Below the pieces are notes generated by a model that did not search any database, was not told where the DNA came from, and saw nothing but the letters and a program-made list of their open reading frames with translations. DNA of 64,000 nucleotides from Diadophis punctatus similis (taxonomy: Eukaryota; Chordata; Lepidosauria; Squamata; Dipsadidae), in NCBI GenBank assembly GCA_023053685.1, contig JALIGW010000059.1, forward strand, positions 2,418,001-2,482,000, given 5' to 3'. How positions within the stretch are numbered: the stretch's first letter is position 1; each line of letters starts with the position of its first letter. Positions 11,116-21,759 of this stretch are shown here, in pieces. Position numbers and translations under genes: made by a program.

Positions 11116-13020
11116 TTGGAGCCACTGAGGATCCGGGTGTTGTACTGACCCCTGGGAGAGCGACGATGCGGTCTGCGGGATCCTCCAGGACGGGCCGGAC
11201 GAGAGCGACTTGAGATCCGCGAACCAGGCCCGTCGCGGCCAATGGGGGGCCAGTAGGATTAGTTCCGCCTGCTCGTCTAGCATCTTCCTGATGACTCGGG
11301 GAATGAGTGGAAGTGGCGGAAATGCATAGAGTAGGCCCCTTGGCCACGGGCAACGGAGGGCGTCCGTGTCCATCGCTCCGGGAGTCCGATACCGCGTGAT
11401 GAAGCGCGGGAGCTTGGCATTCAGCGGGGTCGCAAAGAGGTCGGCCACCGGGTTGCCAAACCGAGTAGTCAGCTCCCGAAAAATGTCCGGGTGCAAGGCC
11501 CACTCTGCCGTGTCGACGTCGTGGCGGCTGAGCCAGTCTGCTGTGCGGTTCGACACCCCCGAGATGTGCTCCGCCCGGAGCGAGAGGAGGTGCCGTTCCG
11601 CCCAGAGGCCCAATTCCTTGGCCTCGGAGAGCAGGCGGCGCGAGACAGTCCCACCTTGCCTGTTGACATGGGCTTTGGTGGTCACGTTGTCCGTCAACAG
11701 GAGGACGTGCTGCCCAGCCAGGAGATGCTGGAATTGCCGGAGGCCGAGGGACGCCGCTCATAGCTCCAGGAGGTTGATGCTGGCCGTTGATTCCGCTGCG
11801 GTCCAGGTGCCCTGCGCCACGTGAGATGATGTGTGAGCGCCCCACCCGTAGAGGCTGGCATCCGACGTCACCGTCACCCGGCGAGGCTCGAGGAAGCTGG
11901 AACCCTTGCTGATCGCCGGGGACCGCCACCAGTGCAGGGATCGCCGGACTGCCGTCGGGAGCTGGACCTTGGCCGATGAGTTGGACTTGTTCGCCCGCTG
12001 AAACGGCAAAAGAAACCATTGGAGGTCTCTGGAGTGCAGTTGTGCCCAGGGTGTTATATGTATGGCGGATATCATCTTACCCAACAGGGAGGACAGGAGG
12101 TTCAGCGGAACCCGCCCCTGTCCAAGAACCTGTTGGGTCAGAGAGGAAAGACTGAGTTGTCTTTCCTCCGACAGATACACCCTGCACTCCAGAGAGTCCA
12201 CAATGGCCCCCAAGTGAGTGATGCGAGTGGAGGGAATCAAGTGGCTCTTCTCCAGGTTGAGGGAGAAGCCATGATCTTGCAGAACGTCCATGGTGGTCTG
12301 CAGGTCCAGCTCTGCCCGGGCCAGGGAAGACGACTGAATTAAAATGTCGTCGAGGTAACACTGTATTCGAATCGGCACTGCCCTCAAGTGAGCTGCAAGG
12401 GCGGCCAGAATCTTTGTGAAGACCCTGGGTGCCGAGGAGAGGCCGAATGGAAGGGCCGAATATTGATAGTGTTCGTTGTCGTATGCGAACCGCAGGAACT
12501 TTTAGTGGGAAGGCCGAATTGGGACATGCAAATATGCCTCAGTGAGGTCGATAGAACACATAAAGTCACCCTTACGGATGCCGTCCAATATGGACTGTAG
12601 AGTATGCATCTTAAATTTCTTGTACACCAAGAATTTATTCAGGCGCTTGAGATCCAAGACCGCTCTCCACCCACCCGACGACTTCTCCACGAGGAACAAA
12701 TTGGAATAGAATCCTTGCCCCCGCTGGTCCTCCGGGACCCGCTGGATGGCCTCAATCTCCAGCAGATGCTGGATGGCTTCAAGCATCTGGGCCTGCTTCT
12801 GCGGGTTGGAGGACTGGGAGCACCTCATGAAGGAGTCGGGGGGGTGGAGAGGAGATCTAAAGCGAGTCCGAGTGTAAGGGTCTCGCGGACCCAAGCGTCC
12901 GTGGTAATCTCCTCCCACCGCCTAGCGAAAAAACGCAGGCGACCCCCAATGGGAGAAGCAGGGTCCTCTACTTGTAGCGGCGGAAGGGGCGACCACCTGC
13001 CTTCCGAAAAGGGCGCTTGG
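11083..13020 (-). pseudogene. DIRS pol: reverse transcriptase and RNase H (copy 1), broken
   Basis: RT blocks visible are RAVLDLKRLN, CSIDLTEAYLHV, LPFGLSSAPRVF and the catalytic YLDD (near 12350). RNase H follows with VTSDASLYGWG, AAESTASINLLEL, LLTDNVTTKAH and GVSNRTADWLSR. The N-terminal frame overlaps the gag end and includes GGRLRFFARRW, typical of DIRS pol. Three breaks are visible: a frame change at the 7-nt C tract (plus-strand G run 12838-12844), a TAA nonsense codon at 12502-12504 before the LPFG block, and a TGA at 11758-11760 inside RNase H. The TGA and the C tract are shared by all three copies; the TAA only by copies 1 and 2. The start is not defined. Confidence 0.85.
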
Positions 13021-14659
13021 AGGATTGATTGGAACTATTTCTGTCCTGCCCTTGGTTTTGCCGGGGCTGGGCCCTTGACCGGTTCTGACTAAATGTGGGC
13101 GCCCTGTACTGGCGCCTAGGGGGCGCTGGGGCGGGTGTTTGAGGCTTGGCCTGTGCCTTCCTGGTGGAGTTAGGCAGGACCTTGCGCTTGTCCTTGGTCT
13201 CTATCAGGTAAGGGTCGAGGGCCTCACCGAATAGCGATTGGTGCTGCACCGGTGCGCCAGCGAGACGCCATTTGTGACGGCAGTCAGCGGGCCAGCTTCT
13301 CAGCCAGTGCATGCGGTGTGCCACCACGGATGCCCCCATTGCCCTGGCCGCGAACCGGGTGGCCTGGAGCGTGGCGTCCGAGGTAAACTGCGAGGCCGCA
13401 ATTAGCTTGTTAATGTCCTGTCTTGCACGGACGTCTGACGGGGGCAGGTGCTCCTGCAACGCCTTCAGCCAGCGGATGGATGTCCGGCAAAAAAAGGACG
13501 CGGTAGCGGAAGCCTTAACGGCCCACGCGGCCGACTGGTGAGCCTTCTGAAGCGCCTGTTCGGTGCGCCTGTCCTCCGGCCGAAGCAGCTCCTCCGAGTC
13601 GCCCGGCATTTGTGCAGTGGTGTACAAGGCCTTGATGGCGGGTTCCACTGGGGGCACTGGGAGATGTTGTGCCAGTGCGGTGGAGACATTAAAAAATAGC
13701 TTGTCCATTGCGGAAGGCGCGACGGCCGCTGAAGGGGAGGTCCATTGTTTGAGGACCGAGTCCACAAACAACTTAGGCGCTGGCACCACCTCCACCTGCG
13801 ACACGGTTTCCTCAAAGAGGGGGTCCTCTGGTTCGTCCCCAGCCGGTGTTTGCTCTTTTGAGGAGAATTTGGCCGTGGCTCGCGCCTTGTGGAGGAGGGA
13901 CTTGAATAACGAGGGGTTAAATAGTCCTGAGACGACAGGAGCCTCAGGTGCGAGGTCCTCGTCTTCCGAGAGTTCCAAGTCCTGTGCCTGTGGCTCCTGC
14001 CCGTGCAGGGACAAGGGAGACCCTGGATCCTCGTCGGCTGTTGATACAGTCTGGTCGACAGGCGTGGGGGCTCGTGGGCGGAGGCTGGGTGGTGGAGCGG
14101 CCGGCGGGGCAGCTGGCGTTACCGTGGCGACATGCCTCATGCCCGCTTCGATACCTTGTGCAATGGCAGCCTGGATCAGAGCCTGCACCTCTGGGGTGTA
14201 GAGCTGGGAGTGAGCAGCAGAGGGCAGTGGAGGCTGTGGTTCGCTGGTACCGGGTCTGGGGTCCTCCCAAATGTCCCCTTCCTCTAGGCACAGGTCTGGG
14301 TTGTCCAGGGAAAGAGTGCCAGAGGAGCGCCTGTCCCTCTGGGATATGATGCCAGAGGGCTCATGTTGCGCAGGCGAGCTGGCGGCTGCAGGGGGCAGTG
14401 TGGAGCGATCTGTAGTCTTGGTTCTGCTCCTTTCAGGTTGGGCTCCCTTGGTGGAGGCCGTGGCCTTGTCCGAGGAGGACTTTGTCCTGTCAGAGGGAGC
14501 CTTGGCCTTCTCTGGAGGGGCTTTGGCCTTATCAGAAGGGGCCCTTAGGGGGGAGCGGTCCCGGTGGCTAGATCGAGGGGGGGGTGATTTGCTGGCCCCA
14601 CCCTCCAGATCTCTGGCCTGCCTGGGCTTATTCCTGCCCGAGGTGGCCTTATCAGCCAT
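12968..14659 (-). CDS. DIRS gag-like protein (copy 1)
   Basis: An intact frame of 563 residues from the first ATG (14657-14659). The open frame extends 19 codons upstream, but only to a non-ATG codon. The N-terminal ~100 residues are low-complexity and rich in Lys, Ser, Pro and Ala (repeated SDKAKAP-type units). The middle has an acidic Pro-rich stretch, then a structured part (LIQAAIAQGIEAG, PAIKALYTTAQMPGD, LFGEALDPYLIETKDKRK). The C-terminus is strongly basic (KRPFRKAGGRPFRRYK), as expected for RNA binding. By position it is the DIRS ORF1/Gag, a likely structural RNA-binding protein; no zinc knuckle is visible. The stop lies within the overlap with pol. Confidence 0.72.
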   Translation of the reverse strand: MADKATSGRNKPRQARDLEGGASKSPPPRSSHRDRSPLRAPSDKAKAPPEKAKAPSDRTKSSSDKATASTKGAQPERSRTKTTDRSTLPPAAASSPAQHEPSGIISQRDRRSSGTLSLDNPDLCLEEGDIWEDPRPGTSEPQPPLPSAAHSQLYTPEVQALIQAAIAQGIEAGMRHVATVTPAAPPAAPPPSLRPRAPTPVDQTVSTADEDPGSPLSLHGQEPQAQDLELSEDEDLAPEAPVVSGLFNPSLFKSLLHKARATAKFSSKEQTPAGDEPEDPLFEETVSQVEVVPAPKLFVDSVLKQWTSPSAAVAPSAMDKLFFNVSTALAQHLPVPPVEPAIKALYTTAQMPGDSEELLRPEDRRTEQALQKAHQSAAWAVKASATASFFCRTSIRWLKALQEHLPPSDVRARQDINKLIAASQFTSDATLQATRFAARAMGASVVAHRMHWLRSWPADCRHKWRLAGAPVQHQSLFGEALDPYLIETKDKRKVLPNSTRKAQAKPQTPAPAPPRRQYRAPTFSQNRSRAQPRQNQGQDRNSSNQSSKRPFRKAGGRPFRRYK

Positions 14660-15854
14660 GCTCTCCGAACCCCCAGAAGCACCAGAAGGAAGAGAATCCT
14701 CTGATCCCGGCTGCAAGGTGCGCTTTTACGGCACCAATGCAGAGGCTGTGATAGCTGGGGAATGTCCTGTCCCGGGCAGATGAGCTTCGGCCCGCAGGGA
14801 AGTCAGCGTCCCTCGAGGGCACCGTTGATGCAGCCGGCGTCGTCTCGAGAAGGTGGGCGGCTGCGGTGTCGCTCCGAGCCTTCCGAAGGCCGCGGAGCAG
14901 CTGGGGAGGAGACGCGTCACCGGGGAACCCCCGGTGACGTCAACGACGATCTGCGGCTACGCGGAAGCTTGCCGGGCCGCGTCCCAGCTGGAGAGCGGCA
15001 GGCCCACAGGGAAAGACTGCGGCTGCGCGAAGAGGCTCAGGAAGCAGCCGACGGGCGGGGGAATGCTCCGCCGCGCGGGAAAGCCACCAACGAAAAAGGG
15101 GGCGGTCTCACAGTCGATGTACTGTCGAGGAGGCCGCCCGACGTCGCCGAGGCCTAATCGAGGCCGGGAAGCCGACCCAGGGGCAAAATGACTCCTGAGG
15201 GGAGAGCCAAAGGGCGCGCTGGGTCCAGGCAGTCCCTAACGAGGGGGGGGCGGTCGCGCAGGCCGATTTGCCTGCCGAACGGACCGCCGACACACTCCCT
15301 CACGGCGGTGGGCTCCCAGGGGGCAGATGGTATTGTAGAGACCCCAGAGAAGGGAGCGAAGAGGAAGAGAGGCCAGGCCGCTCAAGCGCTAGGCTTCTGC
15401 GGGTAGCTGTCACCGAAGAAGGCCTCTCTTCCGCGGAAGTGGCCAAAAACAAACCACCCTGGCTGCAGGTCACGCAAGCGCTAGGCTTCTGTGACAGATG
15501 GTCAATCAGCAGTGCCAGGCCGCAATGTGAGGGTAACAGCCAGCCACCTAAGGCGGATTGCAGGCCGTGGGCTAGGCCGAAGCCTGACCCTAATTTTCCA
15601 ACACCCCCGATGGAATGGGAAGGTGGGGAAGACACTCACATGTAATAAAAACTGTTGTAAGTTGATCTGATGATCGATCAAGGAAGGTGAAGATAGAGTG
15701 CGAAGTTGGGAAGAAACAATCCTAGGCCTAGGACTGAGTCGAAAGAGGGGGATTATGGCACGGTGACAGCTTTTATATGAGGTCAGACTCAGTCCTGATT
15801 GGCTGATGGATGAGGTCATCCCCAATCTTGGAGGCTAGCGCCACCCACCATGGA
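14660..15854 (-). other. DIRS 5' terminal region and leader (copy 1)
   Basis: A 1.2-kb GC-rich region upstream of gag with no convincing ORF. It holds the promoter near 15770-15802. A 17-bp direct repeat (caagcgctaggcttctg) lies at 15383-15399 and 15475-15491, and a 12-bp palindrome (cttccgcggaag) at 15428-15439. An 11-bp perfect stem with a 3-nt loop lies at 14915-14939, overlapping a perfect CRE octamer TGACGTCA at 14935-14942. It is probably the left terminal repeat plus untranslated leader. The matching right end is missing, so the extent of the terminal repeat cannot be defined. Confidence 0.6.
15770..15802 (-). promoter_or_regulatory. Candidate DIRS promoter: TATA box and CCAAT box (copy 1)
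   Basis: On the minus strand a TATAAAAG box (15770-15777) follows a CCAAT motif (15798-15802, context cagccaatcagg). Two TGAGGTCA motifs lie at 15778-15785 and 15811-15818. Transcription would start near 15740 and run into the gag leader. The motifs are seen directly; activity is inferred. Confidence 0.6.
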
Positions 15855-15920
15855 GAATTTTCACACACTTTTCAGACCCGAGCTTTCCCTGAGGAGTTAG
15901 CCGAAGGCGTATCATAGAAT
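15855..15920 (+). repeat. Satellite remnant between DIRS and 241-bp insert (unit 1)
   Basis: A 66-bp partial monomer from gaattttcac to atagaat. It continues the monomer interrupted by DIRS and is itself cut by the next insert. Confidence 0.9.
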
Positions 15921-16161
15921 CGCCGAAAGACGCTTCTCTTTCGGGGGCGTCAGTCCTTTGATCTGTAAAGCTGCCAGAAAGCTATAAATCAGCTGGCTGG
16001 TGGCTAGAAATTCCCTTCCCGGGCAAAGGGAAGGGTAAAGAGTTGGTGGACACAGGTAGAGCCCCCAAAGTGCCCTAGGAGGATTCCTGGGTCACGAAAA
16101 GGGAGGGCTCCCTGGGAAGCTGCTGAGCTCCAGACAAAGAGACTCCTTCGTTTGTTTTTCT
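15921..16161. mobile_element. Unidentified 241-bp insert (unit 1)
   Basis: Non-satellite sequence between atagaat and aaagaaacat, replacing about 60 bp of a monomer. It contains a perfect 8-bp stem with a 6-nt loop (15923-15930 with 15937-15944) and a second 8-bp stem, cccttccc / gggaaggg (16013-16020 with 16028-16035). A ctataaat motif lies near 15982. On the minus strand the start (gaaggagtctctttgtctgg) loosely resembles the U5 part of the LTR found at 45.9 kb. No ORF or tRNA-like promoter boxes are seen. It may be an LTR or leader fragment of another retroelement; the family is not recognised. Confidence 0.6.
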
Positions 16162-19100
16162 AAAGAAACATATATTCCTGTTCCCTAGGGTCTGGAAACA
16201 CAAAATCTCACACCATTTTCAGATCCGTGCTTTCCCTGAGGAGATAGACTAAGGCGTATCTCAGAATTTGCCTTAGGACTCAATTCAGCCAGAAAACTTC
16301 ACTTTTGACACAGAGCTCAGAAATGAAAAAGAAACACATATTCCTGTTCCCCAGGGTCTCGAAACAGAAAATCTCACAACATTTTCAGATCCCAGCTTTC
16401 CATGAGGAGTTAGCCTAAGGCGTATCTCAGAATTTACCTTAGGACCCAATTCAGCCAGAAAACCTCACTTTTGACACAGAGCTCAGAAATGAAAAAGAAA
16501 CACATATTCATGTTCCCCAGGGTCTGGAAAGCCGAATTCTCACACCCTTTTCAGATCCGAGCTTTCCCTGAGGAGTTAGCCTAAGGCATATCTCAGAATT
16601 TGCCATAGAACTGAATTCAGCCAGAAAACTTCACTTTTGACACAGAGCTCAGAAATGAAAAAGAAACACATATTCCTGTTCCCCAGGGTCTGGAAAGCCA
16701 AAATCTCACACCATTTTCAGATCCGAGCTTTCTCTGAGGTGTTAGCCCAAGCTGTATCTCAGAATTTGACATAGGACTCAATTCAGCCCGAAAACCTCAC
16801 TTTCGACACAGAGCTAAGAAATGAAAAAGAAAGACATATTCATGTTCCCCAGGGTCTTGAAAGCCGAATTCTCACACCGTTTTCAGACCCGAGGTTTCCT
16901 GAACAGTTAGCCCAAGGCCTATCTCACAATTTGCCTTAGGACTCATTTCAGCCAGAAAACTTCACTTTTGACACAGAGCTCCGCAATGAAAAAGAAACAC
17001 ATATTCCTGTTCCCTAGGATCTGAAAGGCAAAATCTCACACAATTTTCAGATCCAAGCTTTCCCCGAGGAGTTAGCCCAAGCCGTATCATAGAATTTGCC
17101 TTAGGACTCAATTCAGCCAGAAAACTTCACTTTTGACACAGAGCTCAGAAATGAAAAAGAAACACATATTCCTGTACCCTAGTGTCTGGAAAGCCGAATT
17201 TTCACACCATTTTCAGATCAGAGCTTTCCCTGAGGAGTTAGCCAAAGCCGTATCATAGAATTTGCCTTAGGACTCATTTCAGCCAGAAAACTTCACTTTT
17301 GACACAGAGCTCAGCAATGAAAAAGAAACACATATTCCTGTTCCCTAGGGTCTGGATAGCTGAATTTTCACACACTTTTCAGACCCGAGGTTTCCTGAAC
17401 AGTTAGCCGAAGGCGTATCTCATAATTTGCCTTAGGACTCATTTCAGCCAGAAAACTTCACTTTTGACACAGAGCTCAGCAATGAAAACGAAAGACATAT
17501 TCATGTTTCACAGGGTCTGGAAAGCCGAATTCTCACACCATTTTCAGACCCGAGCCTTTCCTGAGGAGTTAGCCGACGGCATATCATAGAATTTACATTA
17601 CGACTCAATTCAGCCCAAAAACCTCACTTTTGACACAGAGCTCAGAAATGTCAGAGAAAGATATATTCCTGTTCCCTAGGGTCTGGAAAGCTAAATTCTC
17701 ACACAATTTTCAGATCCGAGCTTTCCCTATGGAGTTAGCCCAAGGCGTATCTCATAATTTGCTTTAGGACTCATTTCAGCCAGAAAACTTCACTTTTGAC
17801 ACAGAGCTCAGAAATGAAAAAGAAACACATATTCCTGTTCCCCAGGGTCTGGAAACAGAAAATCTCACAACATTTTCAGATCCCAGCTTTCCATGAGGAG
17901 TTAGCCTAAGGCGTATCTCAGAATTTACCTTAGGACTCAATTCAGCCAGAAAACCTCACTTTTGACACAGAGCTCAGAAATGAAAAAGAAACACATATTC
18001 ATGTTCCCCAGGGTCTGGAAAGCCGAATTCTCACACCCTTTTCAGATCCGAGCTTTCCCTGAGGAGTTAGCCTAAGGCATATCTCAGAATTTGCCATAGA
18101 ACTGAATTCAGCCAGAAAACTTCACTTTTGACACAGAGCTCAGCAATGAAAAAGAAACACATATTCCTGTTCCCCAGGGTCTGGAAAGCCAAAATCTCAG
18201 ACCATTTTCAGATCCGAGCTTTCTCTGAGGTGTTAGCCCAAGCTGTATCTCACAATTTGCCTTAGGACTCAATTCAGCCAGAAAACCTCACTTTTGACAC
18301 AGAGCTCAGAAATGAAAAAGAAACACATATTCATGTTCCCCAGGGTCTGGAAAGCCGAATTCTCACACCCTTTTCAGATCCGAGCTTTCCCTGAGGAGTT
18401 AGCCTAAGGCATATCTCAGAATTTGACATAGGACTCAATTCAGCCCGAAAACCTCACTTTCGACACAGAGCTAAGAAATGAAAAAGAAAGACATATTCAT
18501 GTTCCCCAGGGTCTTGAAAGCCGAATTCTCACACCGTTTTCAGACCCGAGGTTTCCTGAACAGTTAGCCCAAGGCCTATCTCACAATTTGCCTTAGGACT
18601 CATTTCAGCCAGAAAACTTCACTTTTGACACAGAGCTCCGCAATGAAAAAGAAACACATATTCCTGTTCCCTAGGATCTGAAAGGCAAAATCTCACACAA
18701 TTTTCAGATCCAAGCTTTCCCCGAGGAGTTAGCCCAAGCCGTATCATAGAATTTGCCTTAGGACTCAATTCAGCCAGAAAACTTCACTTTTGACACAGAG
18801 CTCAGAAATGAAAAAGAAACACATATTCCTGTACCCTAGTGTCTGGCAAGCCGAATTTTCACACCATTTTCAGATCAGAGCTTTCCCTGAGGAGTTAGCC
18901 AAAGCCGTATCATAGAATTTGCCTTAGGACTCATTTCAGCCAGAAAACTTCACTTTTGACACAGAGCTCAGCAATGAAAAAGAAACACATATTCCTGTTC
19001 CCTAGGGTCTGGATAGCTGAATTTTCACACACTTTTCAGACCCGAGGTTTCCTGAACAGTTAGCCGAAGGCGTATCTCATAATTTGCCTTAGGACTCATT

Positions 19101-20835
19101 TCAGCCAGAAAACTTCAGTTTTGACACAGAGCTCAGAAATGAAAAAGAAACACATATTCATATTCCCCAGGGTCTGGAAAGCCGAATTCTCACACCATTT
19201 TCAGATCCGAGCTTTCTCTGAGGAGTTAGCCAAAGCCGTATCATAGAATTTGCCTTAGGACTCATTTCAGCCAGAAAACTTCACTTTTGACACAGAGCTC
19301 AGCAATGAAAACGAAAGACATATTCATGTTTCACAGGGTCTGGAAAGCCGAATTCTCACACCATTTTCAGACCCGAGCCTTTCCTGAGGAGTTAGCCGAC
19401 GGCATATCATAGAATTTACATTACGACTCAATTCAGCCCAAAAACCTCACTTTTGACACAGAGCTCAGAAATGTAAGAGAAAGATATATTCCTGTTCCCT
19501 AGGGTCTGGAAAGCTGAATTCTCACACAATTTTCAGATCCGAGCTTTCCCTATGGAGTTAGCCCAAGGCGTATCTCAGAATTTGCCATAGAACTGAATTC
19601 AATCAGAAAACTTCACTTTTGACACAGAGCTCAGAAATGTAAGAGAAAGACATATTCATGTTCCCAAGGGTCTGGAAAGACAAAATCTCACACCATTTTC
19701 AGATCCGAGCTTTCTCTGAGGAGTTAGCCCAAGCCGTATCATAGAATTTGCCTTAGGACTCAATTCAGCCAGAAAACTTCACTTTTGACACAGAGCTCAG
19801 CAATGAAAAAGAGACACATATTCCTGTTCCCTAGGGTCTGGAAAGCTGAATTTTCACACACTTTTCAGACCCGAGCTTTCCCTGAGGAGTTAGCCGACGG
19901 CATATCATAGAATTTACATTACGACTCAATTCAGCCCGAAAACCTCACTTTTGACACAGAGCTCAGAAATGAAAAAGAAACACATATTCCTGTTCCATAG
20001 GGACTGGAAAGCTGAATTCTCACACAATTTTCAGATCTGAGCTTTCCCTATGGAGTTAGCCCAAGGCGTATCTCAGAATTTGCATTAGGACTCAATTCAG
20101 CCAGAAAACCTCACTTTTGACACAGAGCTCAGAAATGAAAAAGAAAGACATATTCATGTTCCCCAGGGTCTTGAAAGCCGAATTCTCACACCGTTTTCAG
20201 ACCCGAGGTTTCCTGAACAGTTAGCCCAAGGCCTATCTCACAATTTGCCTTAGGACTCATTTCAGCCAGAAAACTTCACTTTTGACACAGAGCTCAGCAA
20301 TGAAAAAGAAACACATATTCCTGTTCCCTAGGATCTGAAAGGCAAAATCTCACACAATTTTCAGATCCAAGCTTTCCCCGAGGAGTTAGCCCAAGCCGTA
20401 TCATAGAATTTGCCTTAGGACTCAATTCAGCCAGAAAACTTCACTTTTGACACAGAGCTCAGAAATGAAAAAGAAACACATATTCCTGTACCCTAGTGTC
20501 TGGAAAGCCGAATTTTCACACCATTTTCAGATCCGAGCTTTCCCTGAGGAGTTAGCCAAAGCCGTATCATAGAATTTGCCTTAGGACTCATTTCAGCCAG
20601 AAAACTTCACTTTTGACACAGAGCTCAGCAATGAAAAAGAAACACATATTCCTGTTCCCTAGGGTCTGGATAGCTGAATTTTCACACACTTTTCAGACCC
20701 GAGCTTTCCCTGAGGAGTTAGCCGAAGGCGTATCATAGAATTTACCTTATGACTCAATTCAGCCCGAAAACCTCACTTTCGACACAGAGCTCAGAAATGA
20801 AAAAGAAACACATATTCCTGTTCCCTAGGGTCTGG
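16162..20835 (+). repeat. Satellite array (block 4)
   Basis: About 28 monomers between the insert of unit 1 and DIRS copy 2. Relative to the corresponding block at 26.8-31.1 kb it carries two more monomers: one around 18251-18416 and one near 18.69 kb. No gene is seen. Confidence 0.93.
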
Positions 20836-21759
20836 CATTCGTAGTCCACGCTGCCGTAGTGGCGGCACTGCGCGTCGAGTGCGCCATCAGACGTGGCGGA
20901 CGAGGCAAGTCCTGCTGTCGGTAAACATCCGCGATGACTGCGCGTATCCAGCGACCAACCATCGCCGCTGAAGCCTTGCGACCCATGGACGAGGCGTGGA
21001 ATCCCACGAACAAGGACTCCGAAAGGCGAAAAGGAGCCGTGCGGGCATTGTAGATTTTGATCGCCCGCCGGACATCGACAGCGTGCCATTTTCGCTCGGT
21101 CGGCGTTGTAGGCGGAGAGCAGAAAGAAGGAAGAACCACTTCCTGTGCCCTGTGGAAGTATGTATTGACCTTGGGCAGGAACGTGGGGTCAAGGCGGAGC
21201 ACCACTCGGTCCGGGTGAAAGATACAGAGATCGTCCCGGACGGAGAGGGCTGCCAGTTCGGATATTCTCCGGGCTGAAGTGATCGCTACCAAAAAGGCAA
21301 CCTTATGTGTAAGATGTTGCAGCGAAATTGTCCGGAGGGGCTCGTAGGGGGCCTCGGTCAGTGCCAAAAGAACCTTCTGCAGGTCCCAGGTGGGGTACCT
21401 ATGTACCACCGGAGGCGAGATAATGACCGCTGCCTTCAAGAAGCGAACCACTAATGGGTGCGTTGACAAAGGCGCAGAAGAGCGGCAAGAAAGGACCGTT
21501 GAGAGCGCTGCCACCTGTCGCCGCAAGGTGCTGGGCGAGAGACCCTTGTTGAGGCCCGCTTGCAGAAATTGGAGGACCTGTATGACCGAAAGGTCGATCG
21601 GGTTAAAGTCGGCGCCGACACACCAATCGTGAAACGTCCTCCAGGTGGAGTTGTAGATGCGTATGGTGGAGGCCCGGCGTGAGGAGAGCAGGGTTTGGAT
21701 GATGCTCTCGGGGACACCGCGAAGAGTTAGGGTGCGCCGCTCAAGCGCCAGGCGGTCAG
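20825..21759 (-). pseudogene. DIRS tyrosine recombinase, truncated (copy 2)
   Basis: Same as copy 1: Arg box ITSARRISEL and AHSTR are present, the catalytic Tyr is absent, and the stop is supplied by satellite. I noticed no difference from copy 1 within the recombinase part. Confidence 0.85.

Larger units (their letters stand above)
10192..15854 (-). mobile_element. DIRS-like tyrosine-recombinase retrotransposon, 3'-truncated, copy 1
   Basis: A GC-rich 5,663-bp element on the minus strand inside AT-rich satellite. Reading from 15854 downward it has a promoter-bearing leader, a gag-like ORF, an overlapping RT/RNase H region, and an overlapping tyrosine-recombinase frame. No protease or DDE integrase is seen, which is the DIRS layout. 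The right part is missing: the element stops just after the HxxR box of the recombinase, so the catalytic Tyr and the 3' terminal and internal complementary repeats are absent. The satellite breaks between tctgg and gaattttc with about 6 bp lost and no target duplication. Confidence 0.88.

Noticed and set aside
11758..11760. TGA in RNase H as programmed recoding
   Set aside because: A CpG-decay nonsense mutation is simpler. Pol has other lesions and no recoding structure is apparent.
11116..12019. N-terminal half of a 612-residue minus-strand frame (repeated at 21760-22663 and 32072-32975) as a novel protein
   Set aside because: It overlaps the RNase H/pol region in another frame, has no family features, and owes its openness to GC-rich composition. 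Only the last ~300 residues are tyrosine recombinase.
13563..14201. 212-residue plus-strand Ser-rich frame (and 264 residues in copy 3)
   Set aside because: Antisense shadow of the DIRS gag frame in low-complexity GC-rich sequence.
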